Shown here: positions 11,485 to 22,715 of the stretch, piece by piece
Layout: each line of letters begins with the position of its first letter
Numbering within the stretch: position 1 is the stretch's first letter
Assembly (NCBI RefSeq): GCF_958298935.1
Contig: NC_084933.1
Coordinates: forward strand, 14,801,001 to 14,865,000
Length of the DNA stretch: 64,000 bases
Direction of reading: 5' to 3'
From: Phragmites australis
Lineage: Eukaryota > Streptophyta > Magnoliopsida > Poales > Poaceae
The notes under the pieces: model-generated
The model's database searches: none
The model's input: the letters and a program-made list of their open reading frames with translations, nothing else
What the model was told of the DNA's origin: nothing
Position numbers and translations under genes: made by a program

Positions 11485-11953
11485 CACCACCTTTGTGATC
11501 CACAATAGGTCCACAACATGTTAAGAAAAGGAGGTTGAAATGAGGACGGGTAATGGATATAGCATCAAAGGAAAATTATGAGGCCAATGGATAACTAGTG
11601 TGCAATGATTAGGATGCAAACGGAAAGGATAGTTCTAGTCATTATTTAGTTTATTTTTTTCTTAGCTTAGTTAAATAGAAATGAATCTTTAATTTATTTT
11701 TTAATTTTAGATCAACCTAATAATTAAAAAATACAAAACTTACATTCCCTATTGATGATCCTTGATCCATCATCACACAGGCTTGCATGCAGATCCATAT
11801 CATCTCACGACTCTCTTCCAGCTCAACTCCTTTCAACGCCCATCAAAACAGATGACACTTATATCAATACATATATACAGTGAGTCTATTCTATTCATAT
11901 ATACAGAATAAATATCGGCTGCGCACTAGTTGAAACACTCTAGTTATAATATG
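11485..11953. other. Interval with no gene; beginning of an AT-rich repeat at about 11860
   Basis: There is no coding frame. From about 11880 the sequence (ctattctattcatatatacag, then gcgcactagttgaaacactc) has the look of a DNA-transposon end and continues after the nested hAT insertion into the repeat at 12603-13080. Confidence 0.35.
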
Positions 11954-11961
11954 GTGAACAC

Positions 11962-12594
11962 CAGGGCCGTCCCGCAGAAATTGGGGGCCATATGCCAAAC
12001 TTTTGAATCAGGTCCTCAATTTAGCTTCCAGATTCAAATTTTCTATCCCTACTTCCATAAGACATGGAATGATTAAAGAAAATGAAAACGACATTCAAAT
12101 GCACAAATACAAGAAAAAATAGCAGTAACCAGTAGTATTAGAAATTCATGAATCAAACCATAGTTAATCCAGACTCTGTGTATAGGCAATGGAAAGCAAC
12201 GAAACAACCTGATTAGAGTGGCTTGCATGGCTATGGCTTCCAGAGGTCCCCGATCTAACGTGAAGTCGTGAATGGCCTGCTTCGAGCCTTCGATCCGACG
12301 GGATCGGCCGGACTCCACAGCGCTGTGGGTTTCTTCGTGCCGTGTTGTTGCTCTTGCGTGACGCCAGCGGCAGCCGGCAGGGACGCAGGGTGCGTCGGCA
12401 GGGCACTGCGCGATCTAGGAGATGAACAGGCAGAACACGATCGGTTGTTGACGTATTGGTTGCTGGCCTACTGAGCTTTTATTTTTATCTCTGATTAAGT
12501 AAATACTTAAGCAAGTTAATTAGGATTTGGAGGCCCCAATTATTTGGGGGCCCTGTGCGAGTGCCCACCCTGTTCCTGCTAGTCGACAGGCCTG
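11962..12594. mobile_element. hAT-type non-autonomous transposon, 633 bp
   Basis: Terminal inverted repeats CAGGGCCGTC (left) and CAGGCCTGTC (reverse complement of the right end) are flanked by an exact 8-bp direct repeat GTGAACAC (11954-11961 and 12595-12602), the target-duplication length of hAT elements. Both subterminal regions carry the phrase TTGGGGGCC. No transposase motif is found; the open frames at 12164-12474 on both strands are short and unrelated to hAT proteins. It is inserted inside the repeat that flanks it on both sides. Confidence 0.85.
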
Positions 12595-12602
12595 GTGAAC
12601 AC

Positions 12603-13080
12603 TACAGTTACAATGCGGTAGATATTTTAGTTATAACATGTTAAATAATACAGTTACAACTAATAGTTATAATTACTCTATATCACATGTTGTATCTCCT
12701 CTATACATATAATTGTAACTGGTTGTAATCGCTGCTCACAAGATGGAAACGCGCTCGATAATCTAGTGGACCTGCAGGGTTGGTGGGTGGGACCGCGCTA
12801 TATACCTATAGTTACAATATATACAATCACTCTATGCTTATAGTTGTAACTCCTCTATATACGAAGTTACAACTGGTTGTAATCGTTGCTCGGTCTTCAG
12901 TGAGCCTGTGAGGTTGGTGGTGGGAGTGCGCTCAAGATGCGGGTGGCATGCGCTCGATCTGTGGGGTTGACGTGCGTGTCAGAGCCTAGTTGGCTGCTTG
13001 ATCGGACGCCCGCTCTGCCTATACGCATTCTGCAGATACGCTATGCCTACCTACCGATTATATATATATAGATGCTACCC
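12603..13080. repeat. Repeat interrupted by the hAT insertion, with two internal ~145-bp units
   Basis: This is the continuation of the sequence broken by the hAT at 11962. It contains two diverged tandem units (about 12650-12795 and 12800-12940). Each includes a run of gttacaact/gttgtaactcc phrases, then ACTGGTTGTAATCG and TGCTC, then a G-rich gggttggtgg phrase and GCGCTC. It ends in a short (TA)n near 13060-13070. It is probably a degraded DNA transposon, but I could not define its ends. Confidence 0.45.
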
Positions 13081-13420
13081 TTCTGCATTATGGATGCACC
13101 CAAGATGAGGACAGGAATGGGGATCGCTGTGATGGCTGAAACGTAGCATGCCATGAGGGAGAACTTATTCTCTGTAGACCCGATTCCAATCATGTGCAAC
13201 AAGGACCACCAGGAAAGCAAAGCTTTATTCATCTCTGGTCCATATCATGATCAGCTACTGGCAATCAACCAAGGATGGAAGCACGGAAAAATGGAAGAGA
13301 AAATATGCATGGTTAGAGGCGTATTAAGTAGCAACACATGGCAGGCCCTGGGCAAATAATGCCCGCTTATTGGGAATAGATGGCTGCAAAAAAGAGAAGA
13401 AAGGAGTAACATGCAAGTGA
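13081..13420. repeat. Diverged duplicated block, copy 1 (partner at 17190-17420)
   Basis: The core (GGGAGAACTTATTCTCTG, then CCAATCATGTGC, AGCTTTATT, GGTCC, CAATCAACCA, GGAAGCAC and AACACATGG) recurs in the same order and orientation at 17218-17405. Short open frames are present on both strands (13047-13232 minus, 13153-13359 plus), but neither has a recognisable product nor is conserved as coding in the partner. I see no function. Confidence 0.45.
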
Positions 13421-13802
13421 CATACATGAGCAGCCAATAAAAAGTACTCCCTCACGATTTACACACGAGTTATTGTAGTGGTGTAGGCACCCCACCATGA
13501 TTTTAAATCCTGTGTCCATAATTTTCACAAATGCGGGCAATTTCAGCAGTTTATTCATAGGCGTTGATTTCAGCTACTTATTCAGTCTAGCCAGCGAAGG
13601 AAAATGCAATGCTAGATACAAGTTCATGGAACGAGCTGTTCTGAAATTCTGGAGGCCTTCCTTGGTATGATCCAGATTACCAGAACTACAGCAGCCCACA
13701 GGTTAGGTCAGGACCGGATAGAGTGAGAACGTATCTGATTTGAAACTTGAAACATAAAATCTGACTCGGCCCAAAAACCAAACCGGGTGCAAAATCACCT
13801 CA
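13421..13802. other. No gene seen
   Basis: Low-information sequence between the duplicated block and the Dart-like hAT element. No coding frame or element end was recognised, apart from a GC-biased stretch near 13690-13800 that may belong to the outer repeat holding the hAT. Confidence 0.35.
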
Positions 13803-13810
13803 GCCCTGGC

Positions 13811-14117
13811 TAGACCTGTTCAAACGGCGGGCCGGATTGAGTTTCAGGCCAAGCATTGAAAAGCCCAATTGGAAAACCGCAAGCCCAAGCCCAGCCCAAG
13901 CTTGACACCGAGCCGGGTTTCTAAGCCCAAGCTTGGCCCGACATTGGTTTTTTTAGTTGGGCTCGGATTTATTCAGGTTTTCTCTCGGGTTTTGGACATG
14001 TTTTTAAAGCTTAAGCCCAGCCCGAAAGGAACTACAAGCCTATTTTTGAAGCCTAAGTCCAGCCCATACACTGGTCAGGTCGGGTATGCCGAGCTAGGCT
14101 ACCCATGATCAGGTCTA
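13811..14117. mobile_element. Dart-like hAT MITE, 307 bp
   Basis: The element starts TAGACCTGTTCAAACGGCGG and ends TGATCAGGTCTA, so the terminal inverted repeat begins TAGACCTG. It is bounded by an exact 8-bp direct repeat GCCCTGGC (13803-13810 and 14118-14125). The terminal sequence resembles the rice Dart/nDart hAT family (TAGAGGTGGCCAAACGGG). The interior is a simple run of 'aagcccaagcccagccc' phrases and is non-coding; the 79-codon open frame 13869-14108 is a translation of that low-complexity interior. Confidence 0.85.
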
Positions 14118-14125
14118 GCCCTGGC

Positions 14126-14593
14126 CCTGGCAGGGACCAGAGACCCGATGGGGACCTGAGACTCGGCAAGCTCAACCCTAGGCATCCCTCCGTCGCCCCC
14201 AAGCGCAAACGCGTCAGGCGCGCTGTTGTCGAGCGTGAGGAGTGTGACAGCAGCCACGAAGAGTGAGAGGCGGAGGCGGGCGACAAGGCGACAGACAGTC
14301 GAGTCAACGACGGGGAGCTGGGGCTCCCGTGACAGGTAAAAGAAGAAAATTCCACCTTGAGCCAATGAAACCACACAAAAGTTCACAAATTGATCCAAAA
14401 TTATCTCGTGTCTGCTCCCAAATCATCCTTTAGACATCAAAATCTATCCCACAAAATGGCCGCGCTTATGGTGGAACTTATGGCCTTACTACAGCCTAGC
14501 GGTGTACCTCTCCCTGCCAGCGACAACCACTGCGTCGATGCAGATTGAGCACGACACTGTGGCCACCTTCTCCTTCTTCTCGGACCCCTCCTC
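14126..14593. other. GC-rich sequence, possible part of an outer hAT-like element
   Basis: A 99-codon minus-strand frame (14099-14398) is open but matches nothing I recognise and overlaps the Dart-like element. The stretch resumes at 16291 after the 1.7-kb insertion (cttcttctcggaccc... to ...tccccaccgccatg). The sequence at 16600-16720 ends in a reverse-complement hAT-like terminus (GGTAAGGGTGGCAGTAGG). The outer unit may be a larger hAT element, but a left terminus was not found. Confidence 0.35.
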
Positions 14594-16290
14594 TGAAAGT
14601 GCCTAGAGGGGGGGGGGATGAATAGGCTTTTCTGAAAATTAAAACTAAAACAGCGGATTAAATCTGCTGGATACTCCGGTGAAGGTCGGATACTCCGGTC
14701 TGTTCCGGAGTATCCGGTCTAGTCCGGAGTCTTCGGTCTATACAGGAATTCTAGAGCAACTACGAATTAAAGAAAGTAGCTGGAATCTAAGGTTGAAGCT
14801 AGGTCTACTGATATCACAGAGCTAAAATAACACTTAACACTAGCAAGATGATCACTAGAGCAATTTGTATGAAGAATCACAAATTTCACACGATAAAACA
14901 AATTGCACGAATACGAACACAAGAGATTATCCCGAAGTTCGGCCACCTCACAAATCCTACGTCTCCGTTGAGGAGCTCACAAAGAGCCGGGTCTTTTCCA
15001 ACCCTATTCTCTTCTAGCGACCACCAAGATCAAGTTAGAAATTCTTACTCAATTCAAAGATGTTTACAAACTTCCTGTGGCACTCCACAAGTTTGGGTGC
15101 TCTACAGGCGACGCCTTGCAGTCTAGAAGCACGAATCTTCAAGAGAAATGATTGCAGCGAATGCTCGATGAAGAACTCAATGCTCAAGTGGCTTAAACCC
15201 AATCCAAACATAAACTCTCTAAATTTTTGCAAACTTTGCACTAGAGGTGGTTGGAGGGTCTTTGAATACTCTTAAAGTGCTCAAGAGGTCTAAAGTTCAC
15301 CAGCAACAGCAAGCTCTAAATGCCATAGGGTGTAGGAGCATTTATAACCCTCTCTCAAAAACTAGCCGTTACTGTTTTGTCAGAACTGACCGGAGTATCC
15401 GGTGAACACCGGAGTATCCGGCCCTAAATCCAAAAACGGCGTCAGAACGATCACAGAACGTGTCAGAACTAGCCGTTACAGTTCTGTTAAATTACCGGAG
15501 TCTCCGGTCCTGACAGGGCTTCCAAAAACACTAAATCCGGAGACTAGCCGGACCCTCCAGCCTCTCTAGGTACCGGAGTATCCGGTAAACACCGGAGACT
15601 CCGGTCTTTTTATTAAAAAGATTAAAAGTTAACCGAGACTCTCTGTCGGAGTCTCTTTCGGAGACTCTGGTTAAAACTAAATCTCTTACCGGAGTATCCG
15701 ATGAACACCGAAGACTCCGGTCTTTTTCAATTAAAATAAAGACCTAACCGAGACTCTCTGGCGGAGTCTCCCTCGGAGACTCCGGTCCTATAACCCATAA
15801 GTTACCGGAGTATCTGGTGAACACCGGAGACTCCGGTGTTTTTCCAATAAAAATAAACCGTAACCGAGACTCTCTGCCGGAGTCTACCTCGGAGACTCCG
15901 GACTAAATACTGAGTACCAGAGTATCCAGTGAACACCGGAGTATCCGGACTCAGTGAATTTTTGCAGAATTAGCTCGGTGTCCATGGGTGATTGTGTCTC
16001 TCAACAAGTTGGTTCTAAAGGATATCTTGAGCATTGAGACACTAACCAATCAATCAAAAGCAACCCTCTTAATAGAGCGGCTATCCTAGACTCAATTTCA
16101 AAAATAAAAGAATTTAAATCCTATTAAGTACTCTTCGTTGATTCTCCATTTGTTTCGACGGGCGTCAAACGTCACTTGTCTTTTCAACTAATACTTAAAC
16201 CTGTTCATAACTTAGATAAGCATATTAGTTCCTTAATCATTTTATCATCAATAAATCAAAACCCACTTAGGAAGTCTAGATGCACTTTCA
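14594..16290. mobile_element. 1.7-kb repeat bounded by TGAAAGTGC inverted ends, with CCGGAGTATCCGG-type motif array
   Basis: The unit starts TGAAAGTGCCTAGAGGGG and ends CTAGATGCACTTTCA, a 9-bp inverted terminal match (TGAAAGTGC). It contains about 20 copies of a short imperfect palindrome, CCGGAGTATCCGGT or CCGGAGACTCCGGT, concentrated at 14670-14740 and 15390-15950. The TGAAAGTGCC start with the poly-G run is a dispersed element I recall from grass genomes. I found no target duplication and no coding domain; the small frames at 14848-15275 look fortuitous. The class is uncertain (LTR-derived or DNA element). Confidence 0.6.
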
Positions 16291-17189
16291 TCCCCACCGC
16301 CATGTCCTTTAGCTCCACCCCTGGGAGCAACCAAGTAGGGCAAGGTGCTGCTGAAGCCATCGTTGGTGGCCACCGCCTAACCTACCTTGCTAGTCCTCAC
16401 AGAGGTGGAGGTAGTGGTGATGACAACCGACATATCTAGATTGGAGAGGGCCTGTAGGGTGTGACGTCTAAAGGCATAGGGTGAAGAGGTGGAAAATTGA
16501 GGATAGACCAAGGGGTTAGGTGAGCCTAGGATTTGATGGGCTATGAGGATTTTAAAGCTCATAGATGCAAAACTACTTATGACCCTAAATCCGACTCAAT
16601 TTAAATCCCAACCCGATAGTTCCATAAAGTTGTTTCTAGACCTAAATCAACCCCTGACGAGTCTAAAACCCATAAGACCCAACCCAACTCGACCTACTGC
16701 CACCCTTACCACTAGGGGCTTGTTAAAGAAGGACGTTCAGGGTCAAGCAACAGGAACAGAAATTTCACGGTCATTGGTTTACTAAGAACTCTAATGAATC
16801 ACCATCGATCAGCATAAGAGAACCAGCCACTGCAAACTGGAAGTCTGGAACTACTGTGTACAGAAGCGACGTTAACTGTTCAACCATGATCGCAGCATTA
16901 CCGTTGTCAACCCATAAGCCTTACATAATTAGTACCAGCCGCGTGTCCTCTTAGCACTTCAAGTGACTCTACTGATGCAGTAAATCATAGTGACAAAACG
17001 AACTCTAACAATTGCAGAGCGACGATTGGGTTATCCACGGCCAACCCCAAAAGAGAACATGTCCATTTAGGTCCCTACAGGTAGGATGATATCCAGCTCC
17101 AGAAAACAACACCGCTTCCTGCAGAGAAAAAAACACAAACATATTAGCAACAGCGTTTATCGGTTTCCTACCTAAAAGAATTGGAAAAT
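16291..17189. other. No gene established; possible hAT-like terminus and splice-like signals
   Basis: The stretch up to about 16720 continues the sequence interrupted at 14593. Near 17005-17110 the minus strand shows a polypyrimidine tract and CTCTGCAG followed by a short open stretch (EAVLFSGAGYHPTC), which could be a lone exon remnant. Nothing around it supports a gene, so I do not call one. Confidence 0.3.
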
Positions 17190-17420
17190 GCATGATTCCT
17201 ATCTTTCCAACAATGCATGTTGGTGGGAGATTTATGGTGTAGATCCCATTTCAATCATGTGCTTATTAGATCAATAAGAAAGAGCTTTATTGATATGGTC
17301 CCAACTGAGCAATCAACGACACAGAAGCACATCAACTGTTGAGTAGTCAGTAACAGGGTCGGTTTTGGAAGCACATTAATTAGCTGCTACTAGGAACACA
17401 TGGGAAGGTCCCAGCTAATT
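17190..17420. repeat. Diverged duplicated block, copy 2 (partner at 13081-13420)
   Basis: It shares ordered blocks with 13081-13420 (GGGAGA-TTTAT, CAATCATGTGC, AGAGCTTTATT, TGGTCCC, GCAATCAAC, AGAAGCAC and GGAACACATGG). Divergence is high, with several small indels, which points to an old duplication, or two copies of one old repeat, now separated by nested insertions. Confidence 0.45.
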
Positions 17421-20234
17421 ATGTGGTTCTTTGTAATGAACGAACAGCTCTTTAATAATTGATGAATCGGTGAAACAAAAAGATCAGATGTTGAGCGACA
17501 AAACAAATCCTAACATTAAAAATCAACTAAACTATACTACAGATTGCAGATTGACAACTGCACTAGACCAAGATTTGGATGTAAAAACAACACTGGTGGT
17601 AATAATTCTTGTCATAGATGACTGCGGCTTAGCTTTGTCTGTCCTGATATAGATCTCACCATGTTGAAATTTAATGTTGCGATGTATCTTTAACCTCAAG
17701 ACTCAAGAGTCAAGTATATACAGCTTCAGCCTTCAGAGGGTTTCATCAGAAGTTCAGAACCATAAAAACTTCATACTAGTACCTATATAATATCTGCTTG
17801 TCTTATTAAGATTCTGAACTGTGATTTAATAAGATAAACTGTTTTGAGAGAACATTGGGAATGACTACTCAATGTCTACTGTCAAGAACCACCACTTGTA
17901 AGATTAACTGCAAATTAGGTGAAAAGGGGGAGGAGGGGCGGATCAGATGAAACAAAGCTTAACAAATGAGAACATTCATATACTAATAAAGTTCAAATGT
18001 CAACCATAATATCTAATGCCTTGAAGCAATATGCATATTGGATAAAAGATACAGCAAATCACAGAGGTGGGGGCAAATTCACACAATGGGTCAGTGGCTA
18101 CCATATGGCAGGTGAACAGATCACACTAACAGCTTGTGGTGGATCACGATCACGACATTTGGAACTGTGGAAGAACGTAGGGCTGGTTTGGCTTATATAC
18201 CCAATGCATGTGGCAACATAAGAACCATTGCTCAAGCAGACAGCAACGTATGGAAGGAGATAGAGAAGCTCAACCAAAGTTGAGGTGAAGTTGTTTGTCG
18301 ATGGTGGGGCTGGGCTAACAATCACGAAAATTCACATGTAACGTGCCAACATAAAGAAGTGTATGCACCTACAAGTCACCTATGAAGAATGAAGTTGTCA
18401 AATCAAAAGAAAGCACAACTATATTGTAGCGACTAAGATTAATCAAAGTATATAATTCAGTAAAAAGCTATTAACTACGCTAAGATCCAGCGCAGAAGTA
18501 TCTGGTTCTTAGTTCTGCACTGTTGAATGTGTGAGTACTTTCACATGTTTCATAAGAGTACAGCACTCAAAAGGTCTACGAGGGTCACTAGCAATAACTA
18601 ACAAAATATCCTATACTGTTTCTTTCTTGGCAGTAACTGACAAAAAAGGGAAAGGGAAAACAACTAATTAACTGCAAATGTAGTTCAATTAGCCAATTAG
18701 CAAAAAAAAATTATTGCGTGCATTGTAAGCCCGCATGTGGGATCCATGTAGTCTAGGCCAAGATATGATGTAACTGTGCCTGAAAAACTGATAGTGTTGA
18801 TGCTTGATGCTTGTATTAGTACCCGCAGCACTTAAACCAATAGTTGCTGATACAAGCAAACTAACATAGAGTTAAATTTTAACAGAGAAACAACAAAGTT
18901 ATATAAATACAGGTAACTACAGGTCACTAGACAACCTTGATTTATGATTTAGAACACGAGTTATACAATATAAAAAAATCAAAATAAAGCACATTTCTAT
19001 CAGGAAAGTTAAGATAAGAGAAGCATATAATTGAGCACACAATCAGGCTATTCATGCTAACGCAGCATCTCACAACATGGAAATCTGTACTGTAACATAT
19101 ACTACTTATTTCAAGAAGGTTGCCAGCATACAAGATATAGCTAGAAATGCCTTTTAGAGTAACAAGTGCAAGCCTTCATGTGTGACTTGCATCAGATGCA
19201 TACACCTTACGCATTGTGTTAAGATGGAGCTGGGCAAACATATCAAAGCCTGTGATATTATTATTGTTTCTGCCTGTGATATGCATCAGTCTCCTTGTAC
19301 CATTTTTTCTTTTAATTTTTTACTATTACTAGTATCTTTATTATTATTATTGTTTTCTCATCATCTTTTTAATTGGATCTCGTGGGTTTCATCTCTAGCC
19401 TACCCCAACTTGCTTGGTACACAAACTTTGTTGTTGTTGTTGTCAGAATCATGATTCATCCCGAGCCCAGAGTGAGTCTAGCTTTAAGTTTAAAACCCAA
19501 TTCAAGTCGATATAGAGCTTAGCCCAAATAGTCCCAGAGACAAAAGTTTTTGTATTGTACTAAACAACTGGTGCTTAGGAAAGAAAAGCATTCATCACCA
19601 AAGCCACCTAAGCATTTACTGTGTCCAAGGTCCAAGATCACTTAACATTCTCCAAGACACAACACCAGCATCTCTATCAGCAGAGTTCTAGAAAGTGCTA
19701 GGGGCTACGCAGACGGCAGAGTGGCTTCTAGCGCCTTGGCACCGCCTAGGCAACCGACATGCAGACAGTGCAAAATGGGCATGTTTCAAATAGAAGAGAG
19801 AAATTTACATGTCATCATTCACCAAATGTTATTTACACTTTTGGATCAGGAATGGACGGCGGATGAACCGGTTGTCTTACATCCAGCCCACTAAAACATC
19901 TTGATGCCAAGAGCCCCATCCCTCCCCTCCCCTCCCCTCCCGCACTCCTCTTACCCTCTCCTCTTCCCACCACTATCAGTCCTCCAGCTCCATCCTCACT
20001 GCTACTCACTCCTCCCTGCTCACCCCCTTTTACCCCTGGTTCCGCCTCCACACACTACCACATTCCCACTCTGCCCCACTCTCACACCCAATGTAACTTC
20101 AGTGCCCACCTATCCCGCCTCGCTGCACCATGGACCGACTAAGTCGTGCCAGCACCTAAACTGCCAATATCAGGATGACACATAAAGCCTCAGAGTCACC
20201 TAGCCAGCCACCTAGGCCTAATTTTAGAGCACAA
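17421..20234. other. Intergenic, with a SINE-like tail at about 19310-19445
   Basis: No gene is supported; the open frames (17470, 17997, 18098, 18942, 19182, 19833, 19901) have no recognisable motifs and many face each other. A SINE/LINE-type 3' end occurs at about 19310-19445: a T/A-rich run, 'gtgggtttcatctctagcctaccccaa', 'cttgcttgg', and a (TTG)n tail. Two relatives lie at 38480-38605 and 39830-39925. A pyrimidine-rich tract (cccctcccctcccctccc) lies near 19921-19942. Confidence 0.5.
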
Positions 20235-20237
20235 TCT

Positions 20238-20529
20238 GGGCCTGTTTGGTAGAGCTCCCCCTAATCCAAATTATCTGGGGAAAGTGATTCTCTAGGGTAA
20301 ACTCTATGGAAGAAGTAATTCTGCGGGGAAAGTGAATAAGAGGAAGCTGGTTTTTCCAACACTCAACGTCTAGTTCATTTAAGGAGATCACCCCCACAGA
20401 ATCCCAGACAGTTCATTTAAGGAGATCACCCCCACAGAATCACTCTGGGAGCTAAAAACTACAAACTGCCGTTTGGCAGAGCTCCTACTAGTTCAACTCT
20501 AGGAGCTAAGAGCTCTGCCAAACAGACCC
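20238..20529. mobile_element. Tourist-like MITE, 292 bp, with internal tandem duplication
   Basis: It starts GGGCCTGTTTGGTAGAGCTC, and the reverse complement of its end reads GGGTCTGTTTGGCAGAGCTC, a terminal inverted repeat of about 20 bp with 2 mismatches. It is flanked by the 3-bp direct repeat TCT (20235-20237 and 20530-20532). Inside, a block of about 38 bp containing AGTTCATTTAAGGAGATCAC is present twice in tandem (about 20371-20445). It is non-coding and matches the common 'GGGCCTGTTTGG' class of grass MITE. Confidence 0.8.
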
Positions 20530-20532
20530 TCT

Positions 20533-21498
20533 GTCAAATCAAGGCTGAAAGAACCACGACCCAAGTGAGGGTCTTTTTGTATGACGAGATTGGATCATAG
20601 GATCAGGATCCTGCGATATTTTTGAGAAGCAAATATATTTCATTTAAATTCAAAGTCCAACCTACAAACTTACAACTATCTTAATGACAACCAGATGAAG
20701 TAACAGTTTTCTCATTTTCAACATATGTTTGCTAGACATTTAGAAGTATAAACAATGTTAGCCAATAAATTTAGCTAAGATTTTTACTCAGCGATTGCCT
20801 TATGTACTCTTTTAATGTACATGTTCCAAAAGATGCACTTGAACCATACAGTTCCATCATGACAAAGTTTGCAAATCTCCATAATACAAGGCTCACTGGG
20901 ACACAGCAATCAAGCAATAAACTTGCTTCAACCTTGACCTTGCTCACAAACAAGTTAGGACGTCCACAGTAAAGGGCAACAGACATTTGAACCTTGAACA
21001 ATGGAACGTTAAATCTAAATGAACCCTGAACAGTGGACGTTAAATCCAAATGGAGCAACTGCATTGTAAAAGGGCAATTGTCACACATCAGCAAAGACAA
21101 AAAGACGACTGCGCGAGCATAATTAAAGGTGCACCTCTGACTGAATCCATTTTACAGACAGAACCACACAATGCAATTTGGACAATGTCACTCAACTGCA
21201 CGGAAAACTTTGCGCATTTCTACGTAATCGGACCTTTCCCATAGCAGAAGCACAAGCCATAGGCACATCAAAGTGACAAGCACAACACATCTTATGTGCA
21301 TCAAACTGAGAAGCGTCAAGTTTAGAGTAACACATTGCACAAGAACCAGCAGCCATGCGTGACACAACCTAAAAACTAGACGCTGCAGATAAATGATTAC
21401 GATCAACTAATGGCCACAAAATGGACGCAACTAGCTAGCGAGGGGGCAGATCACATAAACATTCGAGCGCATCACGAGCACGAGACGAAAGGAGTTAC
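20533..21498 (-). other. Probable 3' untranslated region and 3'-UTR intron of the CHZ-like gene
   Basis: Downstream of the CHZ-like stop codon (minus strand) the sequence reads ACTAG then GTAACT at 21498, a good 5' splice site 25 bases after the stop, which suggests an intron within the 3' UTR. Possible acceptors (CTGCAG, TTTTTAG) occur near 21365-21390. The minus-strand frame at 20771-21100 has no recognisable product. UTR limits cannot be fixed without transcripts. Confidence 0.35.
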
Positions 21499-21523
21499 CT
21501 AGTGAGTCCGTTCCGCCGCAGCC

Positions 21524-22021
21524 CTACTCGCTCTCCTCCCCTTCCGCGCCGTCCTCCTCGTCCTCGGGGGCCACGTCGGCGTCCGCGTCGTCGTCGTCGT
21601 CCTCTGCGGCCTCCTCCGGCGGGACCAGGTACGCCCCGGGCTGCGGTGGCGCGCGGCGGCGGGTCCGTGAGGGGAGGATGTTGCTGAGGTCCACCTCCGC
21701 GAGCGGGTCCTCGACGAGCTCGTCGTCGCTGCCCTCCTCTCCCCCCACCTCGTCGTCGTCGTCGCTGGTCTCCTCGTCGTCCTCCTCCTCGACCACCATC
21801 TTGCCCTTCCCCTTGTCGGTCGCCCGGGCCCTGGCGTTGGCCTCGGCGGCGGCGGCGGCCTCCTCGTCGGCGTCGGGGCGCGCGGCTTTGGGGGCCGGCG
21901 GGTCGAGGAGCGCGAGGTCGGCGTCCGACTCGGCCTCGGGCTTGCGCTTCGCAGGGGAGGGAGCCGGAGCGGGTGCGGGGTCGGCAGCGACGGGCTGGGG
22001 CTCGCCGTCGGCGGTGGCCAT
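21524..22021 (-). CDS. Acidic nuclear protein with CHZ-type histone chaperone motif
   Basis: A single-exon frame of 165 codons from ATG at 22021 to TAG at 21526-21524. The residues read as a nuclear histone-binding protein. A basic patch PAKRKPE (23-29) could be a localisation signal. A long acidic region (77-106, mostly D/E) is followed by VDLSNILPSRTRRR (110-123). This matches the CHZ motif (EIDxSNIIPxRRTR) of Chz1-type chaperones that hand H2A.Z-H2B dimers to remodellers. A second acidic run (138-165) ends the protein. The CHZ assignment is from motif recall. An upstream in-frame Met (22156) would add 45 residues, but the 22021 start gives the usual MATA context and lies below a TATA-like box. 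The frame has no lesions. Length and composition fit plant CHZ-domain proteins. Confidence 0.8.
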   Translation of the reverse strand: MATADGEPQPVAADPAPAPAPSPAKRKPEAESDADLALLDPPAPKAARPDADEEAAAAAEANARARATDKGKGKMVVEEEDDEETSDDDDEVGGEEGSDDELVEDPLAEVDLSNILPSRTRRRAPPQPGAYLVPPEEAAEDDDDDADADVAPEDEEDGAEGEESE

Positions 22022-22074
22022 CGCGGCGGAGGGGAGTGGTGAGAGCAGGGTTGTAGGACGGGAGCTAGGGTTGT

Positions 22075-22165
22075 CGTGTGAGTGAGGAAGAGGAGGGGGC
22101 CTTCTATACTTCGCGTAGAGGCCCGCAAAGCAAATTTTCTGCGGCCCATTAAACAACGATGGCCC
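22075..22165 (-). promoter_or_regulatory. Core promoter of the CHZ-like gene
   Basis: On the minus strand a TATA-like box (GTATAGAAGG) lies at about 22101-22110, some 85 bases upstream of the start codon. A site II type element (ATGGGCC / GGCCCAT at 22143-22149) lies about 35 bases further upstream. Site II elements, bound by TCP factors, are common in promoters of plant genes active in dividing cells. The exact transcription start is not visible. Confidence 0.5.
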
Positions 22166-22496
22166 GGCACTCGGTCGTCACATCTCCGGTCGTCGCCGCC
22201 ATCGAGGCACTCCCCCGCCGCCTCCTCGTCCCCACGCTGGCGAGCTCCTCCGGCGAGCCTCACCACACGAAATCAATTGTTCCAATCGTACACGCGGATG
22301 CTCAAGGATGAAACCCAAATGTTCTCAGGGAGAAATCAATTGTTCTAGGGGTCGAAATTGATTGTTCCAGGAGTGCGGAGGCGTGCGCACGACCGGAAGC
22401 AGGCTCAAGATCAATGGGGAGAATGGAGGCACTAGCGGTGATTGGTTGGGAGCTAGAAGAGGAACGCACCTCCAAATCTAGGAGAGGAGGAATAAG

Positions 22497-22715
22497 GGTC
22501 CGTTTGTTTTGGACTTTGAATTTTAAGTTGTGTTTTATAATTGAATTATGTATATAAATGGACGTATTTTAGAAACAGATTGTAACGATTTAAATTTGGA
22601 TTGTGACACAATTCATAATCCATTAGGATTGTGACACAATTCATAATCCACTAGCTTCTACAATCTATAATTCAGAATTCAGATTCTCATAATCTGCATG
22701 AGAAACAAACATACC
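22497..22715. mobile_element. PIF/Harbinger-like MITE, about 220 bp
   Basis: The left end GGTCCGTTTGTTT and the reverse complement of the right end GGTATGTTTGTTT form a terminal inverted repeat with 2 mismatches. The interior is AT-rich with a tandem 'ggattgtgacacaattcataatcca' phrase (about 22598-22655). A TAA precedes the left end, but a matching 3-bp duplication on the right is not clear. It lies just upstream of the CHZ-like gene promoter. Confidence 0.6.

Noticed and set aside
21499..22266. 255-codon frame overlapping the CHZ-like gene in another frame
   Set aside because: Arg/Pro/Thr-rich product of reading the acidic GC-rich gene out of frame; the 165-codon frame has the recognisable CHZ motif.
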